NCBI RefSeq assembly: GCF_002865645.1
Contig: NW_020194560.1
Location: forward strand, 1,054,001 to 1,118,000
Direction: 5' to 3'
Origin: Hyaloscypha bicolor E
Taxonomy: Eukaryota > Ascomycota > Leotiomycetes > Helotiales > Hyaloscyphaceae
Length of the DNA: 64,000 bases
Positions within the stretch are counted from its first letter, which is position 1. Each line of letters begins with the position of its first letter. Positions 33,849 through 44,893 of the stretch are shown here, piece after piece. Position numbers and translations under genes: made by a program. A model generated the notes under the pieces. That model was not told the DNA's origin. It searched no databases and saw only the letters and a program-made list of their open reading frames with translations.

Positions 33849-34752
33849 TCCCGTGGAGTCGAAAACTTCCTAGAAACTCAAATTCCACCTTCCCTTCGTG
33901 GCTGAACCTCTGGGGACCCCAATAATGACGATCATGAAAACTGAAGGAAAGATAAAACTTCCTCTCCGGTCTGCGAAGACCAAATACATCTCCCCAGCTC
34001 ACTGCAACTCTTACCTTTTCCGTACATCTTCTCACGGCCTCCAGGACGCAATAGGCGTCCAAATCTGGTTCGAAAGGGATCTCGTTGCTCCCCGTTCTGT
34101 CTCTTCCCCTTCTCTAACGAATGCGCCATGTCTGCAACGATGAGACGACTTTGATGACCTGCGTTCGTTGCATCAGCGGCCTGCAAGCTGCTAGATTTCT
34201 TGTGTTTTCTGTTCTTGGTTCTGGCATTCGAGCGTGGTCTGGTTCCTCGGGGGTGATATTTTTGCGGAGGCTTTGGTGAAGGCATCGCTTGGGTGTTCCT
34301 GGATTGGGAATGGCACTGTAATTAGCATATTATACTCATATTGCGACCTTGGTAGCGGTCTCTCTCGAACAAGATTTTTCTAGGTGTGTGACTTTGGGTC
34401 TCGCCCAGCTTGCGTTTGTGAAATGTTCTTCCTGGTCATGTGCAGGATGAATGCTTTGGTGGTCCCGGTGTGTTGGACATCATGATGCAAGTTTGCAACG
34501 GAGTGAAGCGCCGCTTGTTCAGAATCCACATCATTGCGTGTACGGGGGAAGTAGAATTGAGAGAGAAGAAAAAATTGGGAGAACTCAGAACCGGACTTTC
34601 ATTGCAGCAAGTACAGTTTTACAACTCAGACTACGCACAACCATTTGATGCGTTGGCAGTTGACGCATGGGACACCCTTGCTGCAGAAATAAGGGACGTT
34701 GATTGGCCACTGCGGAAAGGGTGCTCTGCTTCGGCGCCGATCATTTGATGAT

Positions 34753-34834
34753 GACGGAGAGACGGAGAGACGGAGAGACGGCGAGACGGCGAGACGGCAA
34801 GGGTTGGCCAGATGCCAGATGCCAGATGCCAGAT
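34753..34834 (+). repeat. Adjacent tandem repeats: GAGACGGM (8 bp) and GCCAGAT (7 bp)
   Basis: Five to six copies of an 8-bp GAGACGGA/C unit at 34753-34799, then exactly four copies of GCCAGAT at 34807-34834. Confidence 0.75.
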
Positions 34835-35134
34835 TGTGAGTCGTGACAGATTCTGTGTGGCCGGAGCCAAACTGACTTGGGCTTGGGCTATGGAATCTTG
34901 GAAGCAGGAGGTTGGTAAACATCTGCATGCAGTCGCCGGAAGGGGGGTCTCAGAAGGTGATCTCACATCTCAAGACAAAACCCCATTGAAAGAATGGATG
35001 TGGAATACCGGTCCTCGCCTCGCTCCTGTTCTGCTCGGACACCCAGCCAGACACACACAGCCCGAACGACGCACCTGATTCCGCGGCCCTCCTCGAGTCC
35101 TCTCCTGCAGGCTGCGGCAATTCTGGTACTACCC

Positions 35135-35153
35135 CAGTACGTACTACGTACTG
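35135..35153. promoter_or_regulatory. Perfect 19-bp palindrome CAGTACGTA-C-TACGTACTG
   Basis: Two perfect 9-bp arms around one central base, about 290 bp upstream of the RCR-type start codon. It could be a dimeric transcription-factor site; no factor can be named. Confidence 0.35.
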
Positions 35154-35445
35154 TCCGTAGTGAAAGCCGGGCGCTGAAGGGAGCTCCGCATCCGAGCTCA
35201 GCCACCCTCTTTCGCAACATCACGCGAACCTCGAGACCTTTATTACTCACACGCACGACCGACCGACAATCTGGTCTTTGTTCGACACTCGAATTCATTT
35301 TCCATCAAGTCGATTACATCAACTTGCGAATCCATCAGAGTGTCTGTCGTTTGATCGAAACAATCGAAACAATCGGGACAGGGCACAACCCAACACTCCA
35401 CCTCCTCCGCCACTCCACAATCAACCACGAACACCCAACCCCACC

Positions 35446-36144
35446 ATGGCGCCAACCTCCATGCAGGACATGCTCATGGACGAGGTTTTGAATAGAATTG
35501 GAAGGAGATATGTGTAAGCTTCCTCGCTCTGACATCTTCTTGGTTCTGCTTCTCTACCATCAATGTCCAAACACAAAATGCTCCTCAGCTCAGCACGCGA
35601 AAAACCACTAACACGGCGATGTACAGCTGCTCCTACGGCTACGATGTCTACGGCAACTGCTACTCGAGATGGAATACCTGGGGGCGATGGGTCGCTTTGG
35701 GTGTAGTCGTCGCCGCGTTCATTCTCCTAGCTTTCCTCTTCTCGTATGTTCCTCTCTTCCCTTCCACCTACCTCCCCACTGACCCCTATTAACAGGCGCT
35801 ACAACAGTCGCCGTCGCCGTCGTCGCGGCATGGCCCCCATGTACGGAACTGGCTGGATGGGAGGAAACTGGAGTCACAAGCCTCCCGTCGGTCAACAGTA
35901 CGGAAATAATGGAGGATATTACCCAAACCAACCCTACAACGGCGGCGCAGCTCCTCCCTACGAACCACCGATCCCCAACCAGGCTACAGGCACGACCTTC
36001 AACAGTAATGATGGCTACTATGGACACAATGCGTATGAGTTGCAGCAACCGCAGAACAGCTATCAGCCTCAACGGGGAGGTGATCCGGTGTATGATGCTC
36101 CGCAGGGACCGCCGCCGAAGAAGGGAGACGGGATTATTCGATGA
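35446..36144 (+). CDS. RCR-type (Congo-red resistance) single-pass membrane protein
   Basis: CDS join(35446..35513, 35627..35743, 35796..36144), 177 aa. N-terminal lumenal/extracellular part with CSYGYDVYGNCYSRWNTWGRW, one strong transmembrane helix (VALGVVVAAFILLAFLF), then an arginine stop-transfer run (RYNSRRRRRRG) and a Gly/Pro/Tyr/Asn-rich cytosolic tail with PY-like motifs (APPYEPP; GDPVYDAPQGPPP). This is the architecture of Rcr1/Rcr2 (chitin deposition; plasma-membrane protein sorting through Rsp5 binding to PPxY). The motif PPYEP is a near PPxY. The donor at 35514 (GTAAGC) rather than the overlapping GTGTAA keeps frame. Confidence 0.85.
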
Positions 36145-37864
36145 AGGATGAGGATGGAGCAAGAAGGTGATGGTGGGAGGATAACGAACAAGACACGAGG
36201 AATGGTGTAATGATAGGATACATACCAATTTGCGATGCTTTCTTTTGGGGGCGTCCTGGTGGCACACATCTCTCTGGCGGAGGAAGTCTGATATGTTGAG
36301 GGATACGTCTGTCGTTTCTGAGGGATGATGCAAAGACATCGAGAGAGACTCTACACGTTTATTGGGGGAAATCCGATTGCGCAAAATAGGAGCGGATGGA
36401 GTGCAGAGAGTTATGAGCGAGCTGTCACTCACGGCAAAGCCTGGCAAAATGCTAATAACAAATTTCAAATTACCTTACTTCGTAAGGTTTGAGTCGCCTC
36501 AAGACGCAAGTCTGATCGGTTTACGCTTTCATATCTCATGAATGCGAGGTTCACGATGGACCACATAGTTTCCAAAGCCGTCCATCCCGATCTCAAACCT
36601 CGCCGTCGTGACATCCATCACCCATAACCCATGAACGCGCGTCCCGCCTCCACCGCCTCAACAGCCACCCCACATCTTCCCGCCACACCTCACTCACAGC
36701 CCCGCGCGTGGCTGAGGCTGAGATTAGGGGTGGTTCAGTTCCGCCAAGGCTGACTGAAGTCTGCTGTAGTCGGTCCAACCCAGCCAGCCTTTTTTTGCCG
36801 ATAATAACTTTTAAAATATTACTGTTAAACAGCATGGCAAGTGTGAAATGGTTCCGTGAGCTTATTTAGCTCCGGCTATCCGCGCCACCCTTCCCTTGAT
36901 ACTATAATTTGCAACTATTATTACAATAAACTACTAAAATCTTTATAAACTTATTGTTACGTGGCACCAGTCACGTGGTACTACACGTGACTTAGAATGT
37001 AGCTAATGATTTTAGGCTGGCAAACAGCCTTCAGCTCAATCGAAGCTCTACTGCAACATCGCCTTACCGTGACACTTATGAATAAATGTTTAGAATATTC
37101 TATGAGTAGACTTTTCTCCTTGGTCGTTCTTGCGTTCTTGCGTTCTTGCGTTCGGCCGACCTTGGAGCCGTCGCTAATGCCAGGGCTCGGCAGTGAACGC
37201 CCAGGAGCCCGGGGCCTGGCCACGAAATATTCTACTTGGTAGCTTCATCCCCTTCCATTCCCCCCCCTGCGCCACCTGACTTTCCTTCTTCCCGCTCCCT
37301 TCTTTATCCCCCCATTCTTTGCTCCAACTACAGTCTCTCCTTTTCTATCCCCCTCCCTGACATCCATTATGCGCTGCTGAAGTTGCGCGCCATCTTCTCG
37401 TTCTTTGACAAGTCTGGTATCGAAGTTGAGGGTCTATTTTGAGCTGGTCGGGTTGCGACTCGAGCCCCAACTCTCGTGAGATTGCACAGCCCAGCCGCCT
37501 CGTTTCAGCGCTGCCCAGTTTTGAACGGCCAAGCAACCCGAGAGCGACGAGAACAAAACATCAGACTCCCGCTCGAACTTCGGACGTCCCCCTTCCGTAT
37601 CGACTTCAGATTGTTCCTGCGACGAAAGGCCAAAAGAAAACCGGGCCCTCTTAGGGATCTCAAGCGTCGAGAACGATCAGCAAGATCATCAGCCCTGGAA
37701 ATTGACGTTTGAAAACACCGCTTTTGGGTATGGAGTAGGGAGGATCTGCGACCGTACATCAATCGGGACGGGCCTCGAAACAGTCACCCACTCTTTCTCC
37801 GCGTTCGCGAATCACTCTCGTTTTTTTTATTGCCATTCGTGGATACGCCAGCGACACTTCCAAG
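36145..37864. other. Intergenic with a CACGTG-rich dispersed repeat
   Basis: Contains the promoter and long leader of the fibroin-3-like gene. A 180-bp A+T-rich patch (36830-37010) includes the repeat described at 36956-36999. No ORF supported. Confidence 0.4.
36956..36999 (+). repeat. Dispersed CACGTG-bearing repeat, copy 1
   Basis: GTTACGTGG...CACGTGACTTAGAATG; matches 63954-64000 with four substitutions and one 3-bp gap. Both copies follow an A+T-rich stretch containing AATAAACTA. Confidence 0.7.
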
Positions 37865-39508
37865 ATGCCTCATATTACAACGGCGATGGAGCGGAGTATG
37901 AGGAAGAAGGTTGGGGACGTAATAGTGGCCAGTCTGCGGCCGCGAGATATCATCGGAGAAGCGTCCAGTGTCAAGAATTCCTTTTCGAGTTGGGATAATT
38001 GCATGAAGGCATCATATTGCAAGTCAGTGTTGCCAGCCTCTCCCCCAGGCCTCTGCTAACGGTGCCTCAGATGGCCTGTCATTATCGCGATCGTTGTCGT
38101 CTCCCTAATTATCCTGTCAGTCATTACGTGCATAGCTCGATGCTGTTGTTGTGGGTATTCATGTTGTTGCAGTTGCTTTTCGTTCTTGAAGTGCTGCGAC
38201 TGTTGCGGAGATTCCTGTGCCGGTAAGAAGGACAAACCTATGAAGCATCTCGACGATCCATACTTTCCTCCGCCACGACAAGGATACCAGGCTCCTGCTC
38301 CGATGATGTCTGGTGCTGCGTTTGGCGCTGCAACCGGACATGGGAAGCCCGAGCCTCCTCAATACGCACAATTCGAAGTTGGAAAGAGTGGACTTGCTGT
38401 TGATCCTAAGGCCGGTGGCTTGAGCGAAGATGCCTTGCCTCCGATGCCTAGTTGGGAGACTGCGACGAAGAAGCACGTCTTGACGGAGGAAGAGAAGAAT
38501 GCTGTTGAGTTGGGGGAATTGGATCCGGCGACTGGGCAAAAGGTTCCTCTTATGACCGGAGCAGCACCTGCTGGGACAAGTATGCCTCCAAGTCCTGTTC
38601 ATGGGCACAGTCCATATGGCGCTCCAGGTCAAGCTGTTGGCGGTGCATATTCTGATGTTCCTGGAGATCACCACGACCAAAATCAAGCTGCCTTCAACGG
38701 GAATGGCAGAGCATATGGCGGAGCGCCTCCCGCCGCGGATCCGTATGCACAAAATGGGAGAGGTTATGGAGGAGCGGCCCCTCCATCGGATCCATATGCG
38801 CAGAATCAAGGAGCTTACGATGGCAATGGGAAAGGAGGATATGGGACTCCACCTGGGCCTGGAAGGGGTGGACCTGGGAGAGGCGGACCAGGCAGAGGTT
38901 ATGGTTCCCCACAAGGTCAAGACTTTGGCGCACAAGGCCGTGGATATGGTACTCCACAACAAGATCCCTATGCCGCTGATGCTGGCCTTACTGGCGCTGC
39001 AGCTGGCGGATACGGTCGTCCTCAGCCAAATCGCGAATACTCGAATAACTCGAATAATTCCGGCAGAGCCTTCCCTCCTCAACCACAAAGACAATACTCT
39101 TCTGACTCTGCTCGTCCTCTGAATCCTGGACGCGGCTACTCAGATAGACCTTATCCTGGCGACAATTTCCAACCGGGCCGCATGGCATCCCCGCCGTTGA
39201 ACAACAATTCCGGCTTTGACTTCGGCACCAATAACCAACAACCATATTCATCACGACCCTCGCCACCTCCTCAACAAATGTCATACGAATCGTCGAATGG
39301 AGGAGGCAGACCAAGCCCGCCACTTCAAGGAAATGGGAATGGATACTCAGGGAGAAGCCCAAACCAGCAGGGCCCGCCAGAGCCCAGCTATCCTGGATAT
39401 CGGCCGTATCAAGCTCCTGGCCAAGGAAGTAGAGGCGCGATGCCGAGTAGTGCACCAGGTTCGCGAGGAGCACGGGAACCTCAACGTTGGGACCCTGTTC
39501 GTCAATAG
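37865..39508 (+). CDS. Fibroin-3-related single-pass membrane protein with Cys-rich juxtamembrane segment
   Basis: CDS join(37865..38022, 38071..39508), 531 aa. It opens with MPHITTAMERSMRKKVGD and a conserved short ectodomain ending WDNCMKASYCKWP, then one transmembrane helix (VIIAIVVVSLIILSVITCIA) and a cluster of about 13 cysteines (RCCCCGYSCCCSCFSFLKCC), likely palmitoylated. The remaining 430 residues are a low-complexity Gly/Pro/Tyr/Asn/Gln tail with GRGGPGRGGPGRGYG repeats and several PPY-like motifs. This is the family annotated in other ascomycetes as fibroin-3-related protein; I recall no assigned function. The 48-bp intron (38023-38070) sits just before the membrane helix. The tail may phase-separate or bind WW domains, which is inference. 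Confidence 0.88.
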
Positions 39509-40055
39509 ATATGGGGTGGGAGGAGGATTACGAAGTGATGATGTTGATTGAAATGAGATACAATGCTCGTTTGTTCTTGTTCTTGATAAGATTCCCTTTC
39601 TTCACTGTGTGAATAGAACTTGGGGCTGTGGTTGGATTCCGTTTGAATGTTGGTCTGGTTCCATTTCTCTTTTATCGATAGGGTGACTATATTTGTTTCT
39701 TCCCCTTTCACTATAGTATTGTATATGTGCATCTACTGCGTAGTAGCATTTTCTGGCGTTTAAGAGCTCTTGAGTTTCTAAGGAGTTCGAGGGCTCGGCG
39801 GTCAAGAGATTGTGTTCGACAATCAATTCATCAAATATCAAACAAACTGTGATATTTGCAACGTGATTTATTGAACATCTTCGCATTGCTATCCCTTGGA
39901 TAAGAAAAATCGTTGAGATAAGTTATCTTACAGTTCTTCTTTCGCCAGGCATGCATCCCGCTCGCTGCATCATTACCAATATTGGCCTAACCTTGATGTC
40001 TCTGCTCCATGGATCACGCCAAAACCCGATCCGCCATTATCCACCGTCAATTATC
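39509..40055. other. Convergent 3' region
   Basis: Between the fibroin-3-like gene and the converging Cys/His-rich gene. Expected to hold both 3' UTRs; nothing else seen. Confidence 0.4.
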
Positions 40056-41616
40056 TCATCCCTTCGGCGTCTCACTCCTCGACGCGCTGCTCTTCGGTGC
40101 AGCGCTTCCAAAAGGAGGAGAGGACTGTCCCCTTCCCTCCGCTCGCGCTCTCGCGTCCTCGCCATCAAGATTATCATAAAACGCACTCGCATTCACGTTC
40201 TTCGGCGGTCCGCGCTTCAGGAGCTCGGCAGGCGACATCGCGATAGCAGGCTTCTTGGACGCAGACTGAGAGGTATATGAGAGGAGGGCGGACCGTCTTG
40301 CCTGTGGGGGGCGAGATGAGTGAGCTTGTGAATGCTTTGACACGGTTGAGGCAGTTGCAATCTTTAATTGCGAAGTCTGTCCTGGGACTTCAGACTTCGA
40401 CACCGATGAGGCACTCGCGATGTTTGAAGGCGATGTCATCTGCGAATCTCTCGAGATCACTGATCTCGGCAGGTATGTGCCACTTGAAATCTTTGACCGC
40501 GAAGGCACCTGTGATTGTTTCGACGCAGACGCTCTACGAGGAGCAAATGACTTGCCAGGGAAAACTGTGGCTCCAGGCGGACTCAGCGGCTCATCGGGGT
40601 GTTTGCTGGACGGCGTAATCGTTTCGCTATTCAACAACACTTCCAGATCTGGAGCCTCTTCGTCGGCTAGGGGCCCTTTCGTGCGACCATAGAAACTGGA
40701 TCCTGAGGGGGCGACCTTTGTGCCTGCCACCTTTGAGATGTGGTTGTAGATTGCGGTCGGCGACTTTACAGATGAGACAGCTGAGGCAGAATATGAAGAC
40801 CTTTGGGACTCTCGGGGAGCCTGGGAAGGCGACTGTTGATGCGGTTCCTTTGGGGTTTGAGATTGGGAGGGGCGTTGTGACTCTCTAGAGACTTGAGATT
40901 GCAAGGGTCGATGCGACTCTCGTGCAATTTGGGATGGGCTTGGAACTTGAGAGGTACCTACATATTCGGAGGGTGCTTGAGTTGAGTACTTCGATGCGGC
41001 TTGGCCTAGGTACGATTTTGCTGCGGATTGAGGAGTTCGGCGACTAGCTCCAGGGTTGTAGGTGTCAGAAGGAAGTCGGCTTGGACCAAGTTGCGAAGGC
41101 GAGGCGGGCCGAAGAGATGAGCTCGGAATCTTGGAAAATCTTTCAACTGCGTCGTATGGCTTTCTCGTCAAGTCCTCAAAATCTCTTGGCATGACTGACG
41201 CAGTATTCGGAGGAGGGTTGCTTCCGCCAGGGAGCACATCGTAACCTCCGCGTGTGCAGTCAGGGCAGAGACCATATTGAGGACTCACGAGAACGACATC
41301 GTCCTCGTCCTCGTCTCGTTCAACGTCTGTGAGCATATGATTGTACTCATGCTGACAGACCTTGGATTGGTCACAGTGCTAACATTGTCAGCTGAGCCAA
41401 ATGGTTGGTTAGGAGGGGATATCTAAATACCTTGTACCAAAATCGCTCTTTCGGGTCTGCTGGATTACACTGCGGACACTTACCATTATGGCTGTGATCC
41501 TCCGTGCGAAGCCTTGGACATGTCTGGTTTTCATTATCCCAATCAGGACATTTCTGGATGTCGCCATAGTATTCCTTGTGGCCACACTTAAAGCACTCGA
41601 TATTTTTGAGACACAT
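40056..41616 (-). CDS. Cys/His-rich N terminus with long Ser/Gln-rich disordered tail, unknown function
   Basis: CDS complement(join(40056..41378, 41431..41616)), 502 aa from the methionine at 41616. The start MCLKNIECFKCGHKEYYGD resembles many short fungal zinc-binding proteins that begin MCL..V/I..CGH; an in-frame upstream methionine at 41748 would add 44 poorly composed residues. Cysteines continue as PDW..CPRL, KCPQCNP, HCDQSKVCQHEYNHM and YGLCPDC (to about residue 110), suggesting two or more zinc sites. The rest is Ser/Pro/Gln-rich with imperfect repeats of about 13 residues (PSPSQ-ARESHRP / QSQVSRESQRP / QSQTPKEPHQQ), followed by ELLKRGPPKNVNASAFYD near the end. No membrane segment. 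Confidence 0.75.
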
Positions 41617-42687
41617 GTTTTCTGACTGAAGTTGGAGGATAGAGGCACGATTGACGGCCGATGATCTGTTGGGAAGAACGGAGGTTTGGAGAGGAAGACC
41701 TGGGGTTACAGGTAGGCATTTAAAAATTCGCAGCCAAGACTTGGCCACAGGGGTGTCTGAATCATTTTCTCATGTTCAAATTTATTCCAAGTTGCAGGCA
41801 TATTATTTGAGCGCAGGTTGTTGTCCATTTCCACTCTCTGCAACGCTCTCCTTTGTTCGCTTTCCTTCCGACAGTCATGCTCTGCCCAAAATCATTCAGC
41901 AGCATACCATTCCCTCCATAACCACGGTCTTCCCTATTGACGTACTCCTTCTATGTGCTCTATCGCCTGACCCAAGTTGAGTCATTGAAACTCAAGTCTT
42001 GTTCAATTCAACGAAAGTTTCAGAGGGCATACTACTAAAACCGTCTCCTCCCGTCTGTATTAAGCAGAGCTAGGATGAGTCCTAAAGTTAAATCTTCAAT
42101 CCTTCCATAATGCACGAAGTTACCTGTAACCCATTATGCCCAGTATTTGCTCCATTTACTAGTGTTTTGTTGTAAGTTTCTTTTTTTGCGAAGTCAATTT
42201 TACTTCTTTTCTCTGGCTGAAGCTCGCTCGTCTTGCAGCGAACTAGAGAGTACGCTTGAATAGAGAGGTCTAAATCTTGTCTCTACTAATACTAGGAGCT
42301 TCCTTTACGTGTGGCGTAGCTTGCTTTTAGCTCCAGCGGCATACTATAACATGCCTTTAATATATAACTCTAGTTTAACTCTTTACTTTATATTAAATAA
42401 ATTATATAATTAAGGATAGAAACTTAAGTAATATATAAGACAGAAATTAGAAACACGTATCTTATTTAAATATAAAAGAAATTAAAATGTAACGAAAATA
42501 TAAGGCTTAGCTTTATAATAAAATTGTAAAACTAGTTTTCTTAAAAAGAAAAAGGCAAAGTTAAAAGATGATTAAATTCTTAATTATATAAGTACAATTT
42601 TAAAGTAGTTTAAAGAAAGTACTATAGTATATATATAATAGAATTAAATTTGTATTATATATAAAATTATTAGTATTCAAAGGAAGT
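41617..42687. other. Promoter of the preceding gene grading into an A+T-rich RIP-like tract
   Basis: From about 42350 to 42680 the sequence turns strongly A+T-rich (TATA/TTAA words), like the RIP-mutated transposon blocks, but I cannot identify the source element. No gene is seen. Confidence 0.45.
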
Positions 42688-42775
42688 GTGACAGCACTGG
42701 CTAGGGTTATAAGGGGATGGCTGTCACTTGACTAGTTTCACCTTGCTAGCTGGCATTTCAGTGGTTTTAGCTAGT
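42688..42775 (+). repeat. Kinase-promoter-like repeat, left copy
   Basis: Aligns, in reverse orientation, with 46376-46470 through GGCTRGGGTYAYAWGGGGWTGGCTGTCA and TGACTAGTTTCA and on to TTTTAGCTAGTA, and both continue into a TCTC-rich run. The right copy lies just upstream of the kinase pseudogene start, so this looks like a truncated duplicate of that promoter. Confidence 0.65.
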
Positions 42776-42792
42776 ATCTCTCTCCATTTAAC

Positions 42793-42853
42793 CTCTCTCT
42801 CTCTCTCTCTCTCTCTCTCCTTCTCTCTCTCTCTCTCTCTAGTATTCTCTCTC

Positions 42854-42890
<37 letters not shown>

Positions 42891-42900
42891 TCTCCTCTTT
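42793..42900 (+). repeat. TC microsatellite
   Basis: Three runs of (TC)n broken by TAGTATTCTCTCTCCATTC and TCCTTC. It corresponds to the shorter TC tract in the kinase leader (46330-46375, reverse). Confidence 0.85.
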
Positions 42901-42912
42901 AGCTTAGTATTC

Positions 42913-43180
42913 TCAATACATGGGATTCTCGGAACTTTGAGCCTTTTTAACCATTGCCTTGATCCCGCCACAGGCAGATACTTTAGTAAGGCTTTGAGCA
43001 ATGCTCTTATTTTGCAGTGCAACTCTTGCGTCAATCACAGGTTCCGTGGCAAGGACTAACGCCTGCAACAAGTTCAGATATGACGATTTTTCGATGTGGA
43101 CGGATGAAAAAAACAAGAAACGTACCTGCTCGATGATAAGTCCGCCAAAACTGTGGCCAATTAAAATGAGCGGTCAGTCG
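42913..43180 (-). pseudogene. Alpha/beta-hydrolase (SesB/lipase-like) domain fragment
   Basis: The minus strand reads RPLILIGHSFGGLIIEQ up to a GTACGT donor at 43125, then after a 63-bp intron ending TTGCAG continues ALVLATEPVIDARVALQNKS to a TGA at 42913-42915. GHSFGG is a nucleophile elbow and the splice join is the one seen in the N-terminal hydrolase domain of fungal NACHT/ankyrin or SesB-like proteins. Upstream sequence (43180-43330) keeps only scattered resemblance with stops, and no C-terminal effector domain follows. It is a remnant. Confidence 0.6.
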
Positions 43181-44893
43181 CCGCACTAGCTCTCGTTAGC
43201 ATATAAATTCCTTCCTACACAACCGATTTCCGTCTATGACTGGAACGTCTTCCGATGTGGGGCGTTTTTAAGAGTACTCACCCGCTCAATATCGGATGGA
43301 TTAGAAGGATCTACAGTACATCAAGACTACGAGAGGTCCTCCAAACACCTCGCTCTTGAACCTTGTACGTGAGGTAGTAGGACGCGGTATCTCCCGAGCC
43401 AGTAAAGAGAAGCATGCGCGATTATAAATGCTGGAAACGCTTGATATTAGAAAGGTCAATATATATTCTTTAGAGAGAGCTATGAGCGCTCTCTAATGGG
43501 ATAAAAAGACACTGATGCACGAAGAGGCAGGAACTCCGCTGATACGAATAAAGTTGACATCCGTTGAACTCCCAATTTGGTGCCGAGATAACAGACGATT
43601 ACTTCCATTGCTCGAGGATCTAACTTTGTTTCCAAACTCTTGCCAGGTCCCTCATTCTACTCGATATTCTAGCACTGGCTTCCATGGTTTCCCAAGACCG
43701 ACCGAGAGTCACCTTCTTATCTTCTCTCATGCCAAATCGTACTCCAAACAAGTGGCACTATCCCATTCGACATCGCCCATAAAGTTCCTTCCACAACTCG
43801 AGAAAAGCAACATTTGACAAATTGCCCCTCAAAACCAAATTACCACAACATATGCCCTCAGTTCAAGATGTCCTCTCTCTCATGCGATATCCCTCCCATT
43901 ACATCCAGTCTTCTCTCTATACTCCCTCTCCGCAACAACCCCATAACAGCCTCAACAAGGCCCAACAACCCAGCGCTAACCTTCACAGGGGCTATGCTGT
44001 AGTTGGGCTGAGCAATATTTCGGTCATTCGCCTGCTGATATGTGGAGTTTGTTAAGTTGAGAGCGCCGGTTGCATCAGGTGTGAAGGCGGTGTATGGGTA
44101 TTGGAGAGGTACCGTTGCATATGCAGGTATCTGAAACGCCATACAGGCCGTAGTATGCGCAGAGAGAGGCCGCCTTCAAGTAAATCATGGGCAAGTGTTT
44201 GAAGAGTTGGAGCGATATCCAGGTTGTATTTGAGCATTGAGTCTGTAAGTTTATGAATCTAATTACATATACTTATTATCTTGAATCAATGTAAAATATT
44301 TCCCCAAATGAATGTCATATACTGGCTTCAGTCAATGTTAGATATTTCCTTGAGTTGACATGAATGGTCTGGTTTGCGTGAGTATTCGAGTCAATGGAGG
44401 AGGGGGCCGCCTTGCTCGCCCTGCCGAGAAATTAAACCTGCCAGTACAGCTATTCTTGTGGGGTCTAGCTATTTCCTTACATTAAATCCGTCTCTATCCG
44501 AAAGCGGTTACTGTGGCCATTTGTATTAATTTCGAGGTCGTCTTCAGAATCCAGATTACCTCAACGTCGTCCCTCGTAAAAGCAGCCCGGCTGAACGACA
44601 TTTTCGATATGGCGGCGACTTCTTGTCATACTCAGGTAGATTTTTAAAGGTGGTGACTAGTGCGACTTGTTGGTTGAAGACCTACATAAAACCCTCATAT
44701 TATTACTGCCTGATCCTCACTGTTTTGTATCTCTGATTTATGTTACTAACAAATACCATCCGCATTCATTTTATACGGTTATTCGTATCGTTCCTCACTG
44801 GTTCCATTGATTTTACATACGATCTTATACAATGATTTCTCTTGCTGCTGCACCGCCACCCGCCGGTTGAAATAGATGTCTCGATTCTAGAAT
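43181..44893. other. Relic-containing intergenic stretch
   Basis: A 94-codon minus-strand ORF (43858-44142; begins MAFQIPAYATVPLQYPY, contains GALNLTNSTYQQANDRNIAQ) and an overlapping one (44052-44237; LDIAPTLQTLAHDLLEGG) have coding-like composition but no recognised family and no complete gene model. I take them as fragments of another decayed gene. 44240-44890 holds nothing identifiable. Confidence 0.35.

Larger units (their letters stand above)
33849..35445. other. Intergenic with short tandem repeats
   Basis: Holds the ARL8 3' region and the promoter of the RCR-type gene. Listed separately: an 8-bp and a 7-bp tandem repeat and a perfect palindrome. Short ORFs on both strands lack recognisable content. 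Confidence 0.4.

Noticed and set aside
38159..39094. 311-aa minus-strand ORF
   Set aside because: Antisense shadow of the low-complexity Gly/Pro/Tyr tail of the fibroin-3-like protein.
42793..42900. TC microsatellite as a coding Arg/Glu repeat (RERERE-type minus ORF)
   Set aside because: Pure dinucleotide repeat in a probable leader; the ORF has no content beyond the repeat.
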